17,844 bases of DNA from Candidatus Thorarchaeota archaeon (GCA_004524595.1 SDOA01000085.1:1-17844); one strand, 5' to 3'; positions 1-7,815 are shown, numbered from the stretch's first letter. The notes: a model not told the origin generated them from the letters alone. A program made the numbers and translations.

Positions 1-2
1 CA

Positions 3-1571
3 CTCTCTAATGATTCGGATCTCTATATGGAATGTTTAGGTGAAGACGATCCTATCACGAGGTGTTCCGGTGAAAATAGAATCTGGAAGATTAGAGGATC
101 TCCTACTGAAGCCGCCTTGATAGTAGCTTTAGAAAAAGCAGGCTTACACAAATATGTTCTAGATGAGGTTTGGCCACGTATCTCTGAGATTCCATTCACT
201 AGCGATAGAAAATATATGGCGACACTTCATCGACCAAGTGAATCAGTCCAGAGAGGTCATCCAACATTTGGAAGCCATGATTCTAACCTCCTTGTAGTAA
301 AAGGTGCTCCAGAGAAAATCGAACAATTCCTGAAAGAATCATCAGGTACTGAAGATATTGTAAATGAATATGCTTCTCAAGGTTTGCGCGTTTTAGCTTG
401 TGCTATAAAACGTCTTCCCAAAGACCACCAACAGATTGTAGAGAGCAACCTATCCGATATGGATTTCATAGGTCTCTGTGGTATCAACGATCCTCCCCGT
501 TCAGGCGTTTCTGATTATATCAAGAAATGTGAAAGAGCTGGAATCGATGTCATAATGATAACTGGTGACAATGAATTTACTGCTCAAGCCATCGGAAAAG
601 AAATCGGATTGTTCAAACCAGAAGTTGGGGACAGAAGTCTTTCAGGGAGGGATATCGATGCGTTAGATGATGATGGACTTCAAGAAGTTCTTGAACAAAG
701 AACAAAGATTCTGGCCAGAACCAGCCCGATCCACAAACTCAGAATTGTTAAGGCACTCCAGAGTTCAGGCAAAATAGTCAGTATGACTGGAGATGGAGTG
801 AATGATTCCCCAGCGCTTCGTCAAGCAAATGTGGGCATAGCAATGGGTATAACAGGAACAGATATCGCAAAGGAAGCATCAGACATTGTACTCCAAGAAG
901 AAAAATTTGAGTCAGTAGTGGATGGCATTGATGAAGGAAGGCATATTCTGAACACTTTCCGGAGGGTTGTGCTCTTTCTAACCTCAACAAACTTTGCTGA
1001 AAGCTTTGTTATTTTGACAACACTACTTATCTTCGCCAATCCAGTATTGCTGTTGCCTTTACAAATTCTCTGGGTGAATCTTGTCACTGATGGAATGTTA
1101 GATATTGCTATATCACTTGAGCCTAAGGAACAGGGATTGTTGGACCAACCGCCGTCTTCATTGAAAGAAAGAGTGCTCTCGAAGCAAACCCTCACGCGAG
1201 CATTGTTCTATGGAACTCTAATGGCAATCATTGTCATGACTGTGTACTTCATCTACCTAGGCCAAGGGACAAAACTTCGAACAATGATATTTGTTACACT
1301 GATAATTTCACAGTGGTTCAGTGCACAGAATTGCAGGTCACCAACTAAATCAGTTTTTGAAATGGGTGTCTTCAAGAATAGAGTGATATGGATTGTCTAT
1401 ATCATCGATGTTATTCTTGTAGGAATTCTCTTCTTACTACCACCATTATCAGCACTATTTCAATTAGTACCAGTTTCACCTTTGGAATGGATTGTTGTGT
1501 TTATGCTTTCTTCGATGGTCTTCATTTTTGAAGAGATTCGAAAGAGAATTGCACACAGACTAAAAGACTGA
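3..1571 (+). CDS. P2-type cation-transporting ATPase (Ca2+ type likely), 5'-truncated
   Basis: ATP-driven cation pump of the membrane, P-type superfamily; only the C-terminal part is present because the reading frame is open to the left edge. The phosphorylation DKTGT motif, actuator domain and first four helices lie outside. Numbering from the first in-window Met (position 27): nucleotide-binding motif KGAPE at residue 92, P-domain ITGDN at 178-182 and TGDGVND at 254-260, then six C-terminal helices (TM5-TM10). TM5 carries Asn322 and Glu325, and TM6 carries Asn351, Thr354 and Asp355 in WVNLVTDG. These match the SERCA Ca2+ ligands N768, E771, N796, T799 and D800, so Ca2+ is the favoured substrate. 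In the TM8-like segment (ISQWFSAQNCRS) I see no obvious equivalent of SERCA E908, which suggests a single-site pump of the PMR1/bacterial type. Na+/K+ or H+ transport is less likely. It converges on the next gene with 54 bp between them. Confidence 0.93.
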   Translation, partial: LSNDSDLYMECLGEDDPITRCSGENRIWKIRGSPTEAALIVALEKAGLHKYVLDEVWPRISEIPFTSDRKYMATLHRPSESVQRGHPTFGSHDSNLLVVKGAPEKIEQFLKESSGTEDIVNEYASQGLRVLACAIKRLPKDHQQIVESNLSDMDFIGLCGINDPPRSGVSDYIKKCERAGIDVIMITGDNEFTAQAIGKEIGLFKPEVGDRSLSGRDIDALDDDGLQEVLEQRTKILARTSPIHKLRIVKALQSSGKIVSMTGDGVNDSPALRQANVGIAMGITGTDIAKEASDIVLQEEKFESVVDGIDEGRHILNTFRRVVLFLTSTNFAESFVILTTLLIFANPVLLLPLQILWVNLVTDGMLDIAISLEPKEQGLLDQPPSSLKERVLSKQTLTRALFYGTLMAIIVMTVYFIYLGQGTKLRTMIFVTLIISQWFSAQNCRSPTKSVFEMGVFKNRVIWIVYIIDVILVGILFLLPPLSALFQLVPVSPLEWIVVFMLSSMVFIFEEIRKRIAHRLKD

Positions 1572-1625
1572 TGATTTTCAATGCAATACAATGTCATGTA
1601 ATACCTGAGAATATGTTGATGGTTT

Positions 1626-2177
1626 TCATCTGCATTGATCAGCCAATTCAGTCCGTCTAATAATCAATCGCACGAGTCCATTTACAATGAATGAGATTAC
1701 TAGAAAAATAAGCAACAGTGTTACACCAACGTTTGGGAAGATGAATACATAGGCAGCTAGATTCAGAGTCAAAATTCCTGCAAGGATTTGTAACATTTGA
1801 ATCCATTGTGGGATGTTACCAATGAGAAAACCCAGCATAAGTCTTGATAGACCCACAAGTATCATCCCAGCAGCTGGAAAAAGAATGAGAAGCTCAGGGG
1901 GAGATGAAGAGAGTATGAAATCCATAAGAGAGAGAATTATCGTAAAGATACCAGAGATTATCATGAAGATTCGTGCATGAGTGTTCGAATGCATGATGTA
2001 AACGCCCCAGACTACCCACGCAATCCCGGTTATGAGAAGACCTATTGAAAGAATTTCAAGAGCATAAGTGAAATTAAAAGCTGATTCAAGTACTGCTACC
2101 AAAGCTACACTGATTACTATGACACCTGTTGCATCGTCGAGCAATCTAACCCAATTGGGATAACTGGAGCCGCTCAT
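1626..2177 (-). CDS. six-helix membrane protein, HdeD/DUF308-like
   Basis: Small integral membrane protein of 183 aa with six predicted helices at about residues 15-34, 40-62, 69-88, 94-115, 124-146 and 149-171, arranged as three helical hairpins. Length, hairpin pattern, an N-terminal W-x(5)-D before the first helix and recurring helix-capping glycines (GLLITGI, GMILVGL) fit the HdeD/DUF308 family. Some bacterial members protect against acid stress; the archaeal ones are mostly uncharacterised, so no function is asserted. The ATG at 2177 is about 14 nt downstream of a predicted start site set by a TATA-like TTATAA near 2217. The fit is by pattern only, so another small multi-helix family is possible. 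Confidence 0.6.
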   Translation of the reverse strand: MSGSSYPNWVRLLDDATGVIVISVALVAVLESAFNFTYALEILSIGLLITGIAWVVWGVYIMHSNTHARIFMIISGIFTIILSLMDFILSSSPPELLILFPAAGMILVGLSRLMLGFLIGNIPQWIQMLQILAGILTLNLAAYVFIFPNVGVTLLLIFLVISFIVNGLVRLIIRRTELADQCR

Positions 2178-2256
2178 AGCAATGGAGTTCTAAGAGTGTG
2201 AATTATCTCTTTCGGTTATAACAAAGGAATTTCGAGGTTATTTCAGCGACATTATG

Positions 2257-2913
2257 CTACAATTGGACCTTCTTGTAGCTGTCTGGAATTCGTAACCCGG
2301 TTTTTCCTGTGAAGACATCCCTGAGAAGCTCGATATGTTCATCAAGATCTTTCAATAATTTATCCCGAGCACTTCCCTCAATATTGGGTTCAACCATCCA
2401 AATTGTGAGATAGTTACTCACCACACCTATCTCGATAGCACCTTCTTCGAAGTCTCTGAAAATCGTGAGCTTCACCAAAAACTCTGATTCATACATATTT
2501 AGAATGTCGCGTATACTAATCATTATGAGATCAAGAAAACCAACAAGATCCTCAAGTTCCGGAGATTCCGAGATATCACCACGCATGGTTTCCGTAAGAG
2601 TCTGAATGGTTGACGCAGTGTGCCTGAGATTCTCGTACATATGCATTAATTTTGTAAATTCCCTGATCGAGGTCTCTAATGCAGGTACGAGCCGATCGTA
2701 TAAATTGACGAGCAGAATGCCTTTAGAATTCTCTCTGATATTTTGAAAACCCTCAAGTTTACCAAGTGGACCATCAAGATGTTCTATCTGCATGATTGTA
2801 TTTGTCACAGCCTGTATTGCCTTCGCTGATTTCCGCTGAATATTTGCCCACTTTTCAACGAACGTATCGAGACCCTCACGGAGATCATCGAGAGATTCCA
2901 AATACTGTGTCAA
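2257..2913 (-). CDS. helical cytoplasmic protein of unknown function
   Basis: Not recognised. 218 aa, acidic, almost entirely predicted alpha-helix with heptad-like Leu/Ile spacing (for example LDDLREGLDTFVEKW at the N-terminus and LLKDLDEHIELLRDVF near the C-terminus). There is no signal peptide, membrane segment or cysteine motif. The start is a TTG at 2913: an in-frame TAG lies 12 nt upstream at 2923-2925, and no ATG follows before residue 41. A TATA element (TTATATG, centre about 2955) predicts transcription from about 2929, and GGAG at 2926-2929 is a possible Shine-Dalgarno. It lies between the regulator and the HdeD-like gene on the same strand, but with a promoter of its own. A helical-bundle adaptor role is only a guess. 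Confidence 0.72.
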   Translation of the reverse strand: MTQYLESLDDLREGLDTFVEKWANIQRKSAKAIQAVTNTIMQIEHLDGPLGKLEGFQNIRENSKGILLVNLYDRLVPALETSIREFTKLMHMYENLRHTASTIQTLTETMRGDISESPELEDLVGFLDLIMISIRDILNMYESEFLVKLTIFRDFEEGAIEIGVVSNYLTIWMVEPNIEGSARDKLLKDLDEHIELLRDVFTGKTGLRIPDSYKKVQL

Positions 2914-2947
2914 ATCGCAGTTCTACTCCAACAGTCTTCTTATTTTC

Positions 2948-2960
2948 AGAACATATAAGA
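2948..2960 (-). promoter_or_regulatory. TATA box of the helical-protein gene
   Basis: Minus-strand CTCTTATATGTTC. Its centre is about 26 bp before a predicted start site at 2929, giving a leader of roughly 16 nt to the TTG at 2913. Confidence 0.5.
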
Positions 2961-2992
2961 GATTCTGCGGGGGCACAAATCAAAGAATTATC

Positions 2993-3011
2993 ATATTTGT
3001 TTATCAAATAT
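2993..3011. repeat. 7-bp inverted repeat, AT-rich
   Basis: ATATTTG and CAAATAT separated by TTTAT, a perfect 7-bp dyad. It lies between the 3' end of the HTH-CBS regulator and the TATA box of the helical-protein gene. It could be a weak terminator of the former or an upstream element of the latter; arms this AT-rich also arise by chance. Confidence 0.3.
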
Positions 3012-3075
3012 CTAAAGCATTGAGGAGGATTTTGTATTAATTCTTAAATGAGTAAGCTTACATCGCTCTTCATGA

Positions 3076-3606
3076 TCAGGTTAGTTTGAGTAGGTCAGAC
3101 CTAGTAATGATTCCACGAATGCGACCTTGACTGTGGACTAATATTGCTTGGTAAGTGTCAAAAAGCGGGGTGATGACTTCAATCTTCGTGGTCTCATCAA
3201 TAATTGGTATGCCCTCAGGACTCATTACAGCTTGGACAGACAGTTCTTTCATATTATGCTGAAGATTTCTAATGATATCACGTTCAGTGACCATGCCTAT
3301 CATCTGAGTTCCACGAAGAACAGGGACTTGAGAATAGTTGTACTTCTGCATTAATTCTACAGCCTGTGATGCAGAATCTCTTGCATCGACGGTGATTGGG
3401 TCAGGAGTCATGATATCTGCACAAGTCTTGTTGCTACGAATTGTAAGTACTTCTATGATTTTGTTAGCCACTGATAGTTTAGGATCGAGAGATCCACCTT
3501 CCAATCGTGCAATATATGATTGAGTGACCCCGACTTCTATTGCTATTTCCGATTGGGTCATTCCTGCATCTTGGCGTAATTTTCTAAGATTTTCTGGCAG
3601 TATCAT
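3076..3606 (-). CDS. Xre-type HTH plus CBS-pair transcriptional regulator
   Basis: DNA-binding regulator with a ligand-sensing module, 176 aa. Residues 4-57 form an Xre-like helix-turn-helix (MTQSEIAIEVGVTQSYIARLE covers the core helices). Residues about 60-113 and 121-175 are two CBS domains, with DIMTPDPITVD opening the first and VMSPEGIPIID the second. This is the architecture of the archaeal family COG3620. CBS pairs bind adenosyl ligands (ATP, AMP, AdoMet). The start is ATG 3606, not the TTG at 3627: the TATA element centred near 3633 puts the transcription start at about 3606, so the mRNA is probably leaderless and the TTG would be untranscribed. It is divergent from metK, with 140 bp between the two chosen starts containing paired dyads. 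Regulation of metK and of itself is inferred. Confidence 0.88.
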   Translation of the reverse strand: MILPENLRKLRQDAGMTQSEIAIEVGVTQSYIARLEGGSLDPKLSVANKIIEVLTIRSNKTCADIMTPDPITVDARDSASQAVELMQKYNYSQVPVLRGTQMIGMVTERDIIRNLQHNMKELSVQAVMSPEGIPIIDETTKIEVITPLFDTYQAILVHSQGRIRGIITRSDLLKLT

Positions 3607-3627
3607 CAAGATGCAAATTAATGACAA

Positions 3628-3637
3628 GGATATAAAT
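3628..3637 (-). promoter_or_regulatory. TATA box of the HTH-CBS regulator (leaderless)
   Basis: Minus-strand ATTTATATCC, centred about 27 bp upstream of ATG 3606. That distance predicts a transcript beginning at the start codon itself, and it decides the start of the regulator gene. Confidence 0.65.
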
Positions 3638-3639
3638 GT

Positions 3640-3684
3640 ATTCCTAATAGTAATTTATTTTACTTTTGTATTACTCTAAGGAAT
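3640..3684. promoter_or_regulatory. paired inverted 15-bp dyads, candidate operators of the HTH-CBS regulator
   Basis: Site 1 (3640-3654) is ATTCCTAATAGTAAT; its reverse complement matches site 2 (3670-3684, ATTACTCTAAGGAAT) at 13 of 15 bases. Each site is itself an imperfect dyad of the form ATTnCT-n3-AGnAAT. The centres are 30 bp apart, about three helical turns. Site 1 abuts the regulator TATA box (3628-3637); site 2 ends about 12 bp before the metK TATA box (3697-3707). A further ATTACT half-site follows at 3683-3688. The size and symmetry fit an Xre-type dimer. Confidence 0.5.
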
Positions 3685-3696
3685 TACTAATGAAAA

Positions 3697-3707
3697 GTTT
3701 TTTATGG
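3697..3707 (+). promoter_or_regulatory. metK TATA box
   Basis: GTTTTTTATGG preceded by the purine-rich GAAAA, a BRE-like context. It predicts a start site near 3728 and a leader of about 19 nt that just includes the AGGTGAT ribosome-binding site. Confidence 0.55.
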
Positions 3708-3735
3708 TGCAATTTTCGCGCCAAGTGAATAGATA

Positions 3736-3742
3736 AGGTGAT
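3736..3742 (+). promoter_or_regulatory. metK Shine-Dalgarno deciding a TTG start
   Basis: AGGTGAT is an exact 7-base complement to the usual archaeal 16S 3' end (GAUCACCUCC). It is followed four bases later by TTG 3747. The GTG at 3738 lies inside this element, which argues against GTG as the start. Confidence 0.55.
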
Positions 3743-3746
3743 TATT

Positions 3747-4946
3747 TTGAATCTAAGAGTAACAAGTGGAATCGGTCCTTCAGTCGATAAATTGGAAGTA
3801 GAAATTGTTGAAAGAAAAGGAAAGGGACATCCGGACACCCTTTGCGATAAGGCTGCAGAAGAACTCTCAGTACGATTGAGTCAGTACTATATGGAAATCT
3901 TTGACCAAGTCCAGCATCACAATGTGGACAAGGTCCTTCTTGTGGGTGGTCAATCTAATGCCAGATTCGGTGGTGGCGATGTCATTGAGCCGATTTACAT
4001 TCTCATGAGTGGTCGTGCGGTGGATGTGGTAGATAAAGACTATACCCGTCAGGTACCTGTGGGGAAGTTCGCTGTTGAACACACAAGAGAGTGGTTGAGC
4101 AAAGACCTTCCGCATCTTGATGTCAATTCTGATGTTATCATCGATTACAAGATACGTGCAGGTAGTACGGATTTAGTTGGCAACTTTGATCTTGAGAGAG
4201 GAGTGCCACGTGCTAACGACACAAGTTTTGGTGTTGGGTATGCTCCATTATCACCTACTGAATTGATTACCCTCGAATCCGAGCAACTATTGAACAGTGA
4301 GAAGATAAAGAAGAAGTGGCCTCAGATTGGAGAAGACATCAAAATCATGGGAACACGAATCGACGATAAGATTCACGTTCAAGTAGCTGCCGCCATTATA
4401 TCATCTGAAACAAAGGACAAGAGCGAATACGCAAATGTAATGGAAGGCATCCGAGATGTTATTTCAGACCTAGCTGTCAAGATTACAGATATGGAAACAG
4501 AGGTCAGCGTCAATACTGCAGATAGCCCTAAAGACAATCTCTTTTATCTCACAGTCACAGGAACATCTGCAGAACATGGTGATGATGGTCAAGTTGGTAG
4601 AGGAAACCGTGCAAATGGATTAATTACACCATATAGGCCAATGACACTTGAAGCTGCTGCTGGAAAGAATCCTGTGTCTCATGTTGGTAAAACATACAAT
4701 GTAGCGGCTAGAGAAATAGTCGAACGAGTCTACAAGGAACATCCCGATTTATCACAGGTCTATTGCTATCTTGTGAGCCAGATTGGTGCACCCATTACTG
4801 AACCAAAGGCAGTGAATGTCGAGATTTTTGGCGAGTGTGACCTCGACAAAGTAAAAGACTCTGTGGAGTCCATCACCGAAGAAGTAATTGGAAAGCTACC
4901 ACGTGTTTGGGAAGGGTTTGTTAAAAGACAATACCAACTCTGGTAG
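3747..4946 (+). CDS. metK: archaeal-type S-adenosylmethionine synthetase
   Basis: Makes S-adenosylmethionine from methionine and ATP in the cytosol. The sequence follows the archaeal AdoMet synthetase family (related to M. jannaschii MAT), which is very divergent from bacterial MetK. Conserved stretches include ERKGKGHPDTLCD near the N-terminus (His28), GGGDVIEPIYILMSGRA, ANDTSFGVGYAPLSPTE, GTSAEHGDDGQVGRGNR from about residue 272, and LITPYRPMTLEAAAGKNP. The length of 399 aa matches the family norm of about 400. The start chosen is TTG 3747 because an exact AGGTGAT Shine-Dalgarno sits 4 nt upstream; the GTG at 3738 would add three residues. It is divergent from the HTH-CBS regulator and has a hairpin terminator at 4961. 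Regulation by that protein is plausible. Confidence 0.97.
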   Translation: MNLRVTSGIGPSVDKLEVEIVERKGKGHPDTLCDKAAEELSVRLSQYYMEIFDQVQHHNVDKVLLVGGQSNARFGGGDVIEPIYILMSGRAVDVVDKDYTRQVPVGKFAVEHTREWLSKDLPHLDVNSDVIIDYKIRAGSTDLVGNFDLERGVPRANDTSFGVGYAPLSPTELITLESEQLLNSEKIKKKWPQIGEDIKIMGTRIDDKIHVQVAAAIISSETKDKSEYANVMEGIRDVISDLAVKITDMETEVSVNTADSPKDNLFYLTVTGTSAEHGDDGQVGRGNRANGLITPYRPMTLEAAAGKNPVSHVGKTYNVAAREIVERVYKEHPDLSQVYCYLVSQIGAPITEPKAVNVEIFGECDLDKVKDSVESITEEVIGKLPRVWEGFVKRQYQLW

Positions 4947-4960
4947 TTAAAGGAATGTAA

Positions 4961-5001
4961 CGCGTAGGGTCATCTAGAATGACTCTACAGCGTTCTCTTT
5001 T
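4961..5001 (+). terminator. metK terminator hairpin
   Basis: Ten-pair stem GTAGGGTCAT/ATGACTCTAC (one G-U pair) around the loop CTAGA, with an outer CGC/GCG extension across a bulged A, followed by TTCTCTTTT. The T-run overlaps the stop codon (5000-5002) of the convergent peptidase gene. Confidence 0.7.
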
Positions 5002-6976
5002 AATTATCAATTCCCAAGGATTTTAGAAAAGCATCACTATTTGATTCGCGACCAAGAAAATCACGAACCATGTCATCTGGATCTCGACTTCCTCCAGGTG
5101 CAAGTATTTTCGTTCTATATTCATACCCTGTCTTGCTATCCATAAATCCGTTCTCTTCAAATTTTGTGAAGATGTCTTCTGCATACACTTGTGACCAAAG
5201 ATATCCATAATATCCAGCCTCGTAACCGCCCATGAAATGAGCCATTGAGGCTTCAGGAAATGTATCTTTAGGATGGGGGAAGAGGGTAATATCAGTGAAG
5301 TGTTTAATCCATTCGCTTGTAATATCCTCAATGACTTCTGTATGATAACGAATATCAATCAATGAGAAAAATACCTGCCTAAGTTGCAGAAGTCCAATAT
5401 CCTGTAATTTGCCAGCTATCATCTTCTTCAATAATTCAGAGGGCAATTTATTATCTGGATCCTCGTAATGTCCAGAGAGGAGGGCAAGTACCTCTTCTTT
5501 CCATGCCCAATTCTGGAACATCATTGATGGAGTTTCAATAAAGTCAGGAAGGACACCACCAAGTCCGAAGCTTGAGTAACTTGCACTATTTGAAATGACG
5601 TGCATCAAATGCCCAAATTCATGAAAGAACGTCTCAACCTCTGAATGAGTTAAAAGAGAGGGTTGATTATTAGTAGGTCTTTGGAAATTAGCAACCATTG
5701 ATGTTATAGGAAGGAGCACGCTTCCATCTTTAACACGACGGTTAAGAAAATCGAAGACTGCATAGTGCTTAAATTTTCCTTCTCTTGGAAAGAGATCCAA
5801 GTAGAATATTCCTTTTATCTGTCCAGTAGCTCTATCGATAACTTTGAATTCCCGAACCTCCTCATGCCAGATATTTGGACTCTTGGACTCTACGAATTCA
5901 AGGTCAAGGACTTTCTGATAGACTTCTAAGACTCCATTAACCACTCGGTCCATGGGAAAATATTTCTTGATTTCGTTTTGGTCCACAGAATATTTCTCCT
6001 TCATGAGAATTTCGTGATAATAGAACAAGTCCCAAAGCTCAAGTTTAACAGAATCAACAGGACCAACTAGATCTTTGGCTTTCAATTCTCTTAGGACTTC
6101 GAATTCTCTCCTTGCCAGAGGGGTTAATCTTTCTTTGAGGTCGTTCATAAAATCAAGAACTCGTTGCGATGTTTTTGCCATCTTTATGCTTATTTCATAA
6201 TCAGCAAAATTCTGGAATCCTGCAAGTTTAGCAAGTCTATCTCTTAAAGCAAGTGTATCAGACATGCGTTCGCTATTTTCTTTGCCACCGCGTTGGTAAT
6301 ATGCAATTGTTATCTTTCGTCTCGTTTCAGGATTTTTTGCGTATGTTCTAATCGGGATATAAACAGGATAATCTAGTGTGACTTGATAATAGTCTCCTTC
6401 CTTTTTTAAACCCTCATAGATTTCAGGAGGGACTCCTTCAAGTTCTTCTCTTGTAAAGGGTATAGTTGTTGTGATCTCATTGAGAACACGATTATATTCA
6501 GACTCGAGGACAGTGATGTTATTAGAGATCTCAAGGAACTCCTTTCGTTCGTCTTCATTTAGTGCAGCGCCTTGATGAATAAAGGAGTCCAAAGTACGTT
6601 TTAGTAGCATCTTTGCTTCAATATGGAAATTGCTATCATCAGGGTCAAGAAGTTTCAAGACATCGTAGATAGATTTCCTTCCCCAAATCTCATTCCTGAA
6701 TTTCTCATATTCTTTCTCAACATCATCACAGACATCTCGCTGTTTCTTGTCAGATGATACATACTTCATGAAAGTAAATGGGTTGACAATCTCAGCAAGC
6801 GTACCCAATATTTCTTCAAAATCAAGAAGAGTTTCTAAACCCTCATGACCCACGGGTGTTTTAGCAATCTCATCCATTTTTTTCCTTGCGTCTGCAATTG
6901 CATCATCAGCAATATTACGAATCTTATCAGGTTCGATTTCCCAATCGATTTTTCGGATTACCCCTTCGTACGACAT
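5000..6976 (-). CDS. M3 family zinc oligopeptidase (thimet/Dcp-like)
   Basis: Cytosolic metallopeptidase that hydrolyses short peptides, likely downstream of the proteasome. 658 aa, which is normal for family M3. The zinc site is H452-E453-F-G-H456, with the third ligand Glu481 in DFIETPSMM exactly 25 residues after the second His. FFHEFGHLMH and FIETPSMMFQNW resemble subfamily M3A (thimet oligopeptidase/Dcp) more than PepF. The substrate-tyrosine region near the C-terminus is recognisable (GGYEAGYYGYLWSQVYAEDIF). The start is ATG 6976: the TATA element TTTTAAATA at 7000-7008 places transcription at about 6978, so the mRNA is essentially leaderless, and the longer GTG frame beginning at 7030 would start upstream of the promoter. 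There is no signal peptide. It converges on metK. Confidence 0.95.
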   Translation of the reverse strand: MSYEGVIRKIDWEIEPDKIRNIADDAIADARKKMDEIAKTPVGHEGLETLLDFEEILGTLAEIVNPFTFMKYVSSDKKQRDVCDDVEKEYEKFRNEIWGRKSIYDVLKLLDPDDSNFHIEAKMLLKRTLDSFIHQGAALNEDERKEFLEISNNITVLESEYNRVLNEITTTIPFTREELEGVPPEIYEGLKKEGDYYQVTLDYPVYIPIRTYAKNPETRRKITIAYYQRGGKENSERMSDTLALRDRLAKLAGFQNFADYEISIKMAKTSQRVLDFMNDLKERLTPLARREFEVLRELKAKDLVGPVDSVKLELWDLFYYHEILMKEKYSVDQNEIKKYFPMDRVVNGVLEVYQKVLDLEFVESKSPNIWHEEVREFKVIDRATGQIKGIFYLDLFPREGKFKHYAVFDFLNRRVKDGSVLLPITSMVANFQRPTNNQPSLLTHSEVETFFHEFGHLMHVISNSASYSSFGLGGVLPDFIETPSMMFQNWAWKEEVLALLSGHYEDPDNKLPSELLKKMIAGKLQDIGLLQLRQVFFSLIDIRYHTEVIEDITSEWIKHFTDITLFPHPKDTFPEASMAHFMGGYEAGYYGYLWSQVYAEDIFTKFEENGFMDSKTGYEYRTKILAPGGSRDPDDMVRDFLGRESNSDAFLKSLGIDN

Positions 6977-6999
6977 AATGTTCTGAAGAAAAATATCGA

Positions 7000-7008
7000 T
7001 ATTTAAAA
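7000..7008 (-). promoter_or_regulatory. TATA box of the M3 peptidase (leaderless)
   Basis: Minus-strand TTTTAAATA, centred about 27 bp before ATG 6976. It implies a leader of only 0-3 nt and rules out the upstream GTG 7030 as the start. Confidence 0.6.
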
Positions 7009-7157
7009 GCGCCCTTACAGGCGATTGCACAATTTTCTACTACATTGTGAATAAGTTTGGACAAAAGACTATCCTGTAACATGTTTTTTAAGGACTCAAG
7101 TATAGATTCCAATTAGGTCAACTCTAGTTATGATACTATGCAGTTGAAAAATACTTC

Positions 7158-7162
7158 AGGAG
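7158..7162 (+). promoter_or_regulatory. Shine-Dalgarno of the 186-aa protein
   Basis: AGGAG ten bases before ATG 7173. This gene therefore uses a leadered mRNA, unlike the divergent leaderless peptidase gene. Confidence 0.55.
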
Positions 7163-7172
7163 AAATAATAGC

Positions 7173-7733
7173 ATGGGTAAAGTAACAGACCCAATTGCCA
7201 AACGAATCAGAAAGAAGGCAGCCAAGGATATCAAAGGAGGCATCTTTGGTAAGATCACTCATTACATTCCAGGATGGCATGGGTATCAAGAGAAGAACGA
7301 AAGACGCGCCGCGGACAAGGTCCTCCGTGAGTTCTTAGCAGACCAGCTACGTCTTGTAAAGCAAGACTTGGAGAAGTTGCAGATGATGGTCGTTGACTAT
7401 AATCTCAGCAAAACATGGGAGACCTTCGACAGGATGCTAAATCTGACTGATAAGATTGAGAGTGCTATCCGCTATGCAGATTATGGGTATGCTGCGTGGG
7501 GTAGCAAGGAAAAAATCAATGAGAAAGAACTTGACCAGATGTACGAGTTTGATGCAGTTCTCATTGAGGATATTGGCGAGATTAATGATGTAGTTGAAGA
7601 ATTCCAAGGCCAAATGAACCAAGGTAAGTTTGATGATTCTTGGAATTATACCTACAGAATGTGGACCATCATGCAGCGTCTTGAGGAGAAATGGGCTCAG
7701 AGAGAAGGCTACATGAAGGGTTACCAAGACTAA
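7173..7733 (+). CDS. helical protein with a PGW-GYQEKNERR-AD signature, function unknown
   Basis: Not assignable to a function. 186 aa, highly charged and helical, with no membrane segment. The N-terminal 35 residues are very basic (RIRKKAAKDIKGG) and are followed by the motif IPGWHGYQEKNERRAADKVLREFLADQL at about residues 32-59, then a helical body rich in Asp, Glu and aromatics (YADYGYAAWGSKEK). The pattern of GYxEKexRRxaDkxlRe resembles short uncharacterised proteins I associate with both bacteria and archaea, but this is from memory and unchecked. The start is supported by AGGAG ten bases upstream. The gene ends in a strong hairpin terminator and is divergent from the peptidase. A structural or nucleic-acid-binding role is conceivable given the basic N-terminus. 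Confidence 0.8.
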   Translation: MGKVTDPIAKRIRKKAAKDIKGGIFGKITHYIPGWHGYQEKNERRAADKVLREFLADQLRLVKQDLEKLQMMVVDYNLSKTWETFDRMLNLTDKIESAIRYADYGYAAWGSKEKINEKELDQMYEFDAVLIEDIGEINDVVEEFQGQMNQGKFDDSWNYTYRMWTIMQRLEEKWAQREGYMKGYQD

Positions 7734-7747
7734 TCTACTTTAACTAT

Positions 7748-7782
7748 TCCGGAGCGTATGCTCCGGATTCTACTTCTTTTAC
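7748..7782 (+). terminator. hairpin terminator, possibly bidirectional
   Basis: Perfect 8-bp stem TCCGGAGC/GCTCCGGA with a GTAT tetraloop, followed by TTCTACTTCTTTT. It ends the 186-aa protein gene and lies between convergent genes, so it may also stop the minus-strand zinc-ribbon transcript. Confidence 0.75.
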
Positions 7783-7815
7783 AAATATGAAAGCTGTATG
7801 AAGGATTAGTTGCGT

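Noticed and set aside
1571..1650. Possible C/D-box guide RNA (TGATGA near 1571, CTGA near 1603, TTGATGG near 1615)
   Set aside because: The C to D' distance is too long for an archaeal guide and no final CUGA box is present; the region is a short gap between convergent genes.
5023..5358. Overlapping minus-strand frame inside the M3 peptidase gene
   Set aside because: It lies in another frame of a well-conserved gene and has no features of its own.
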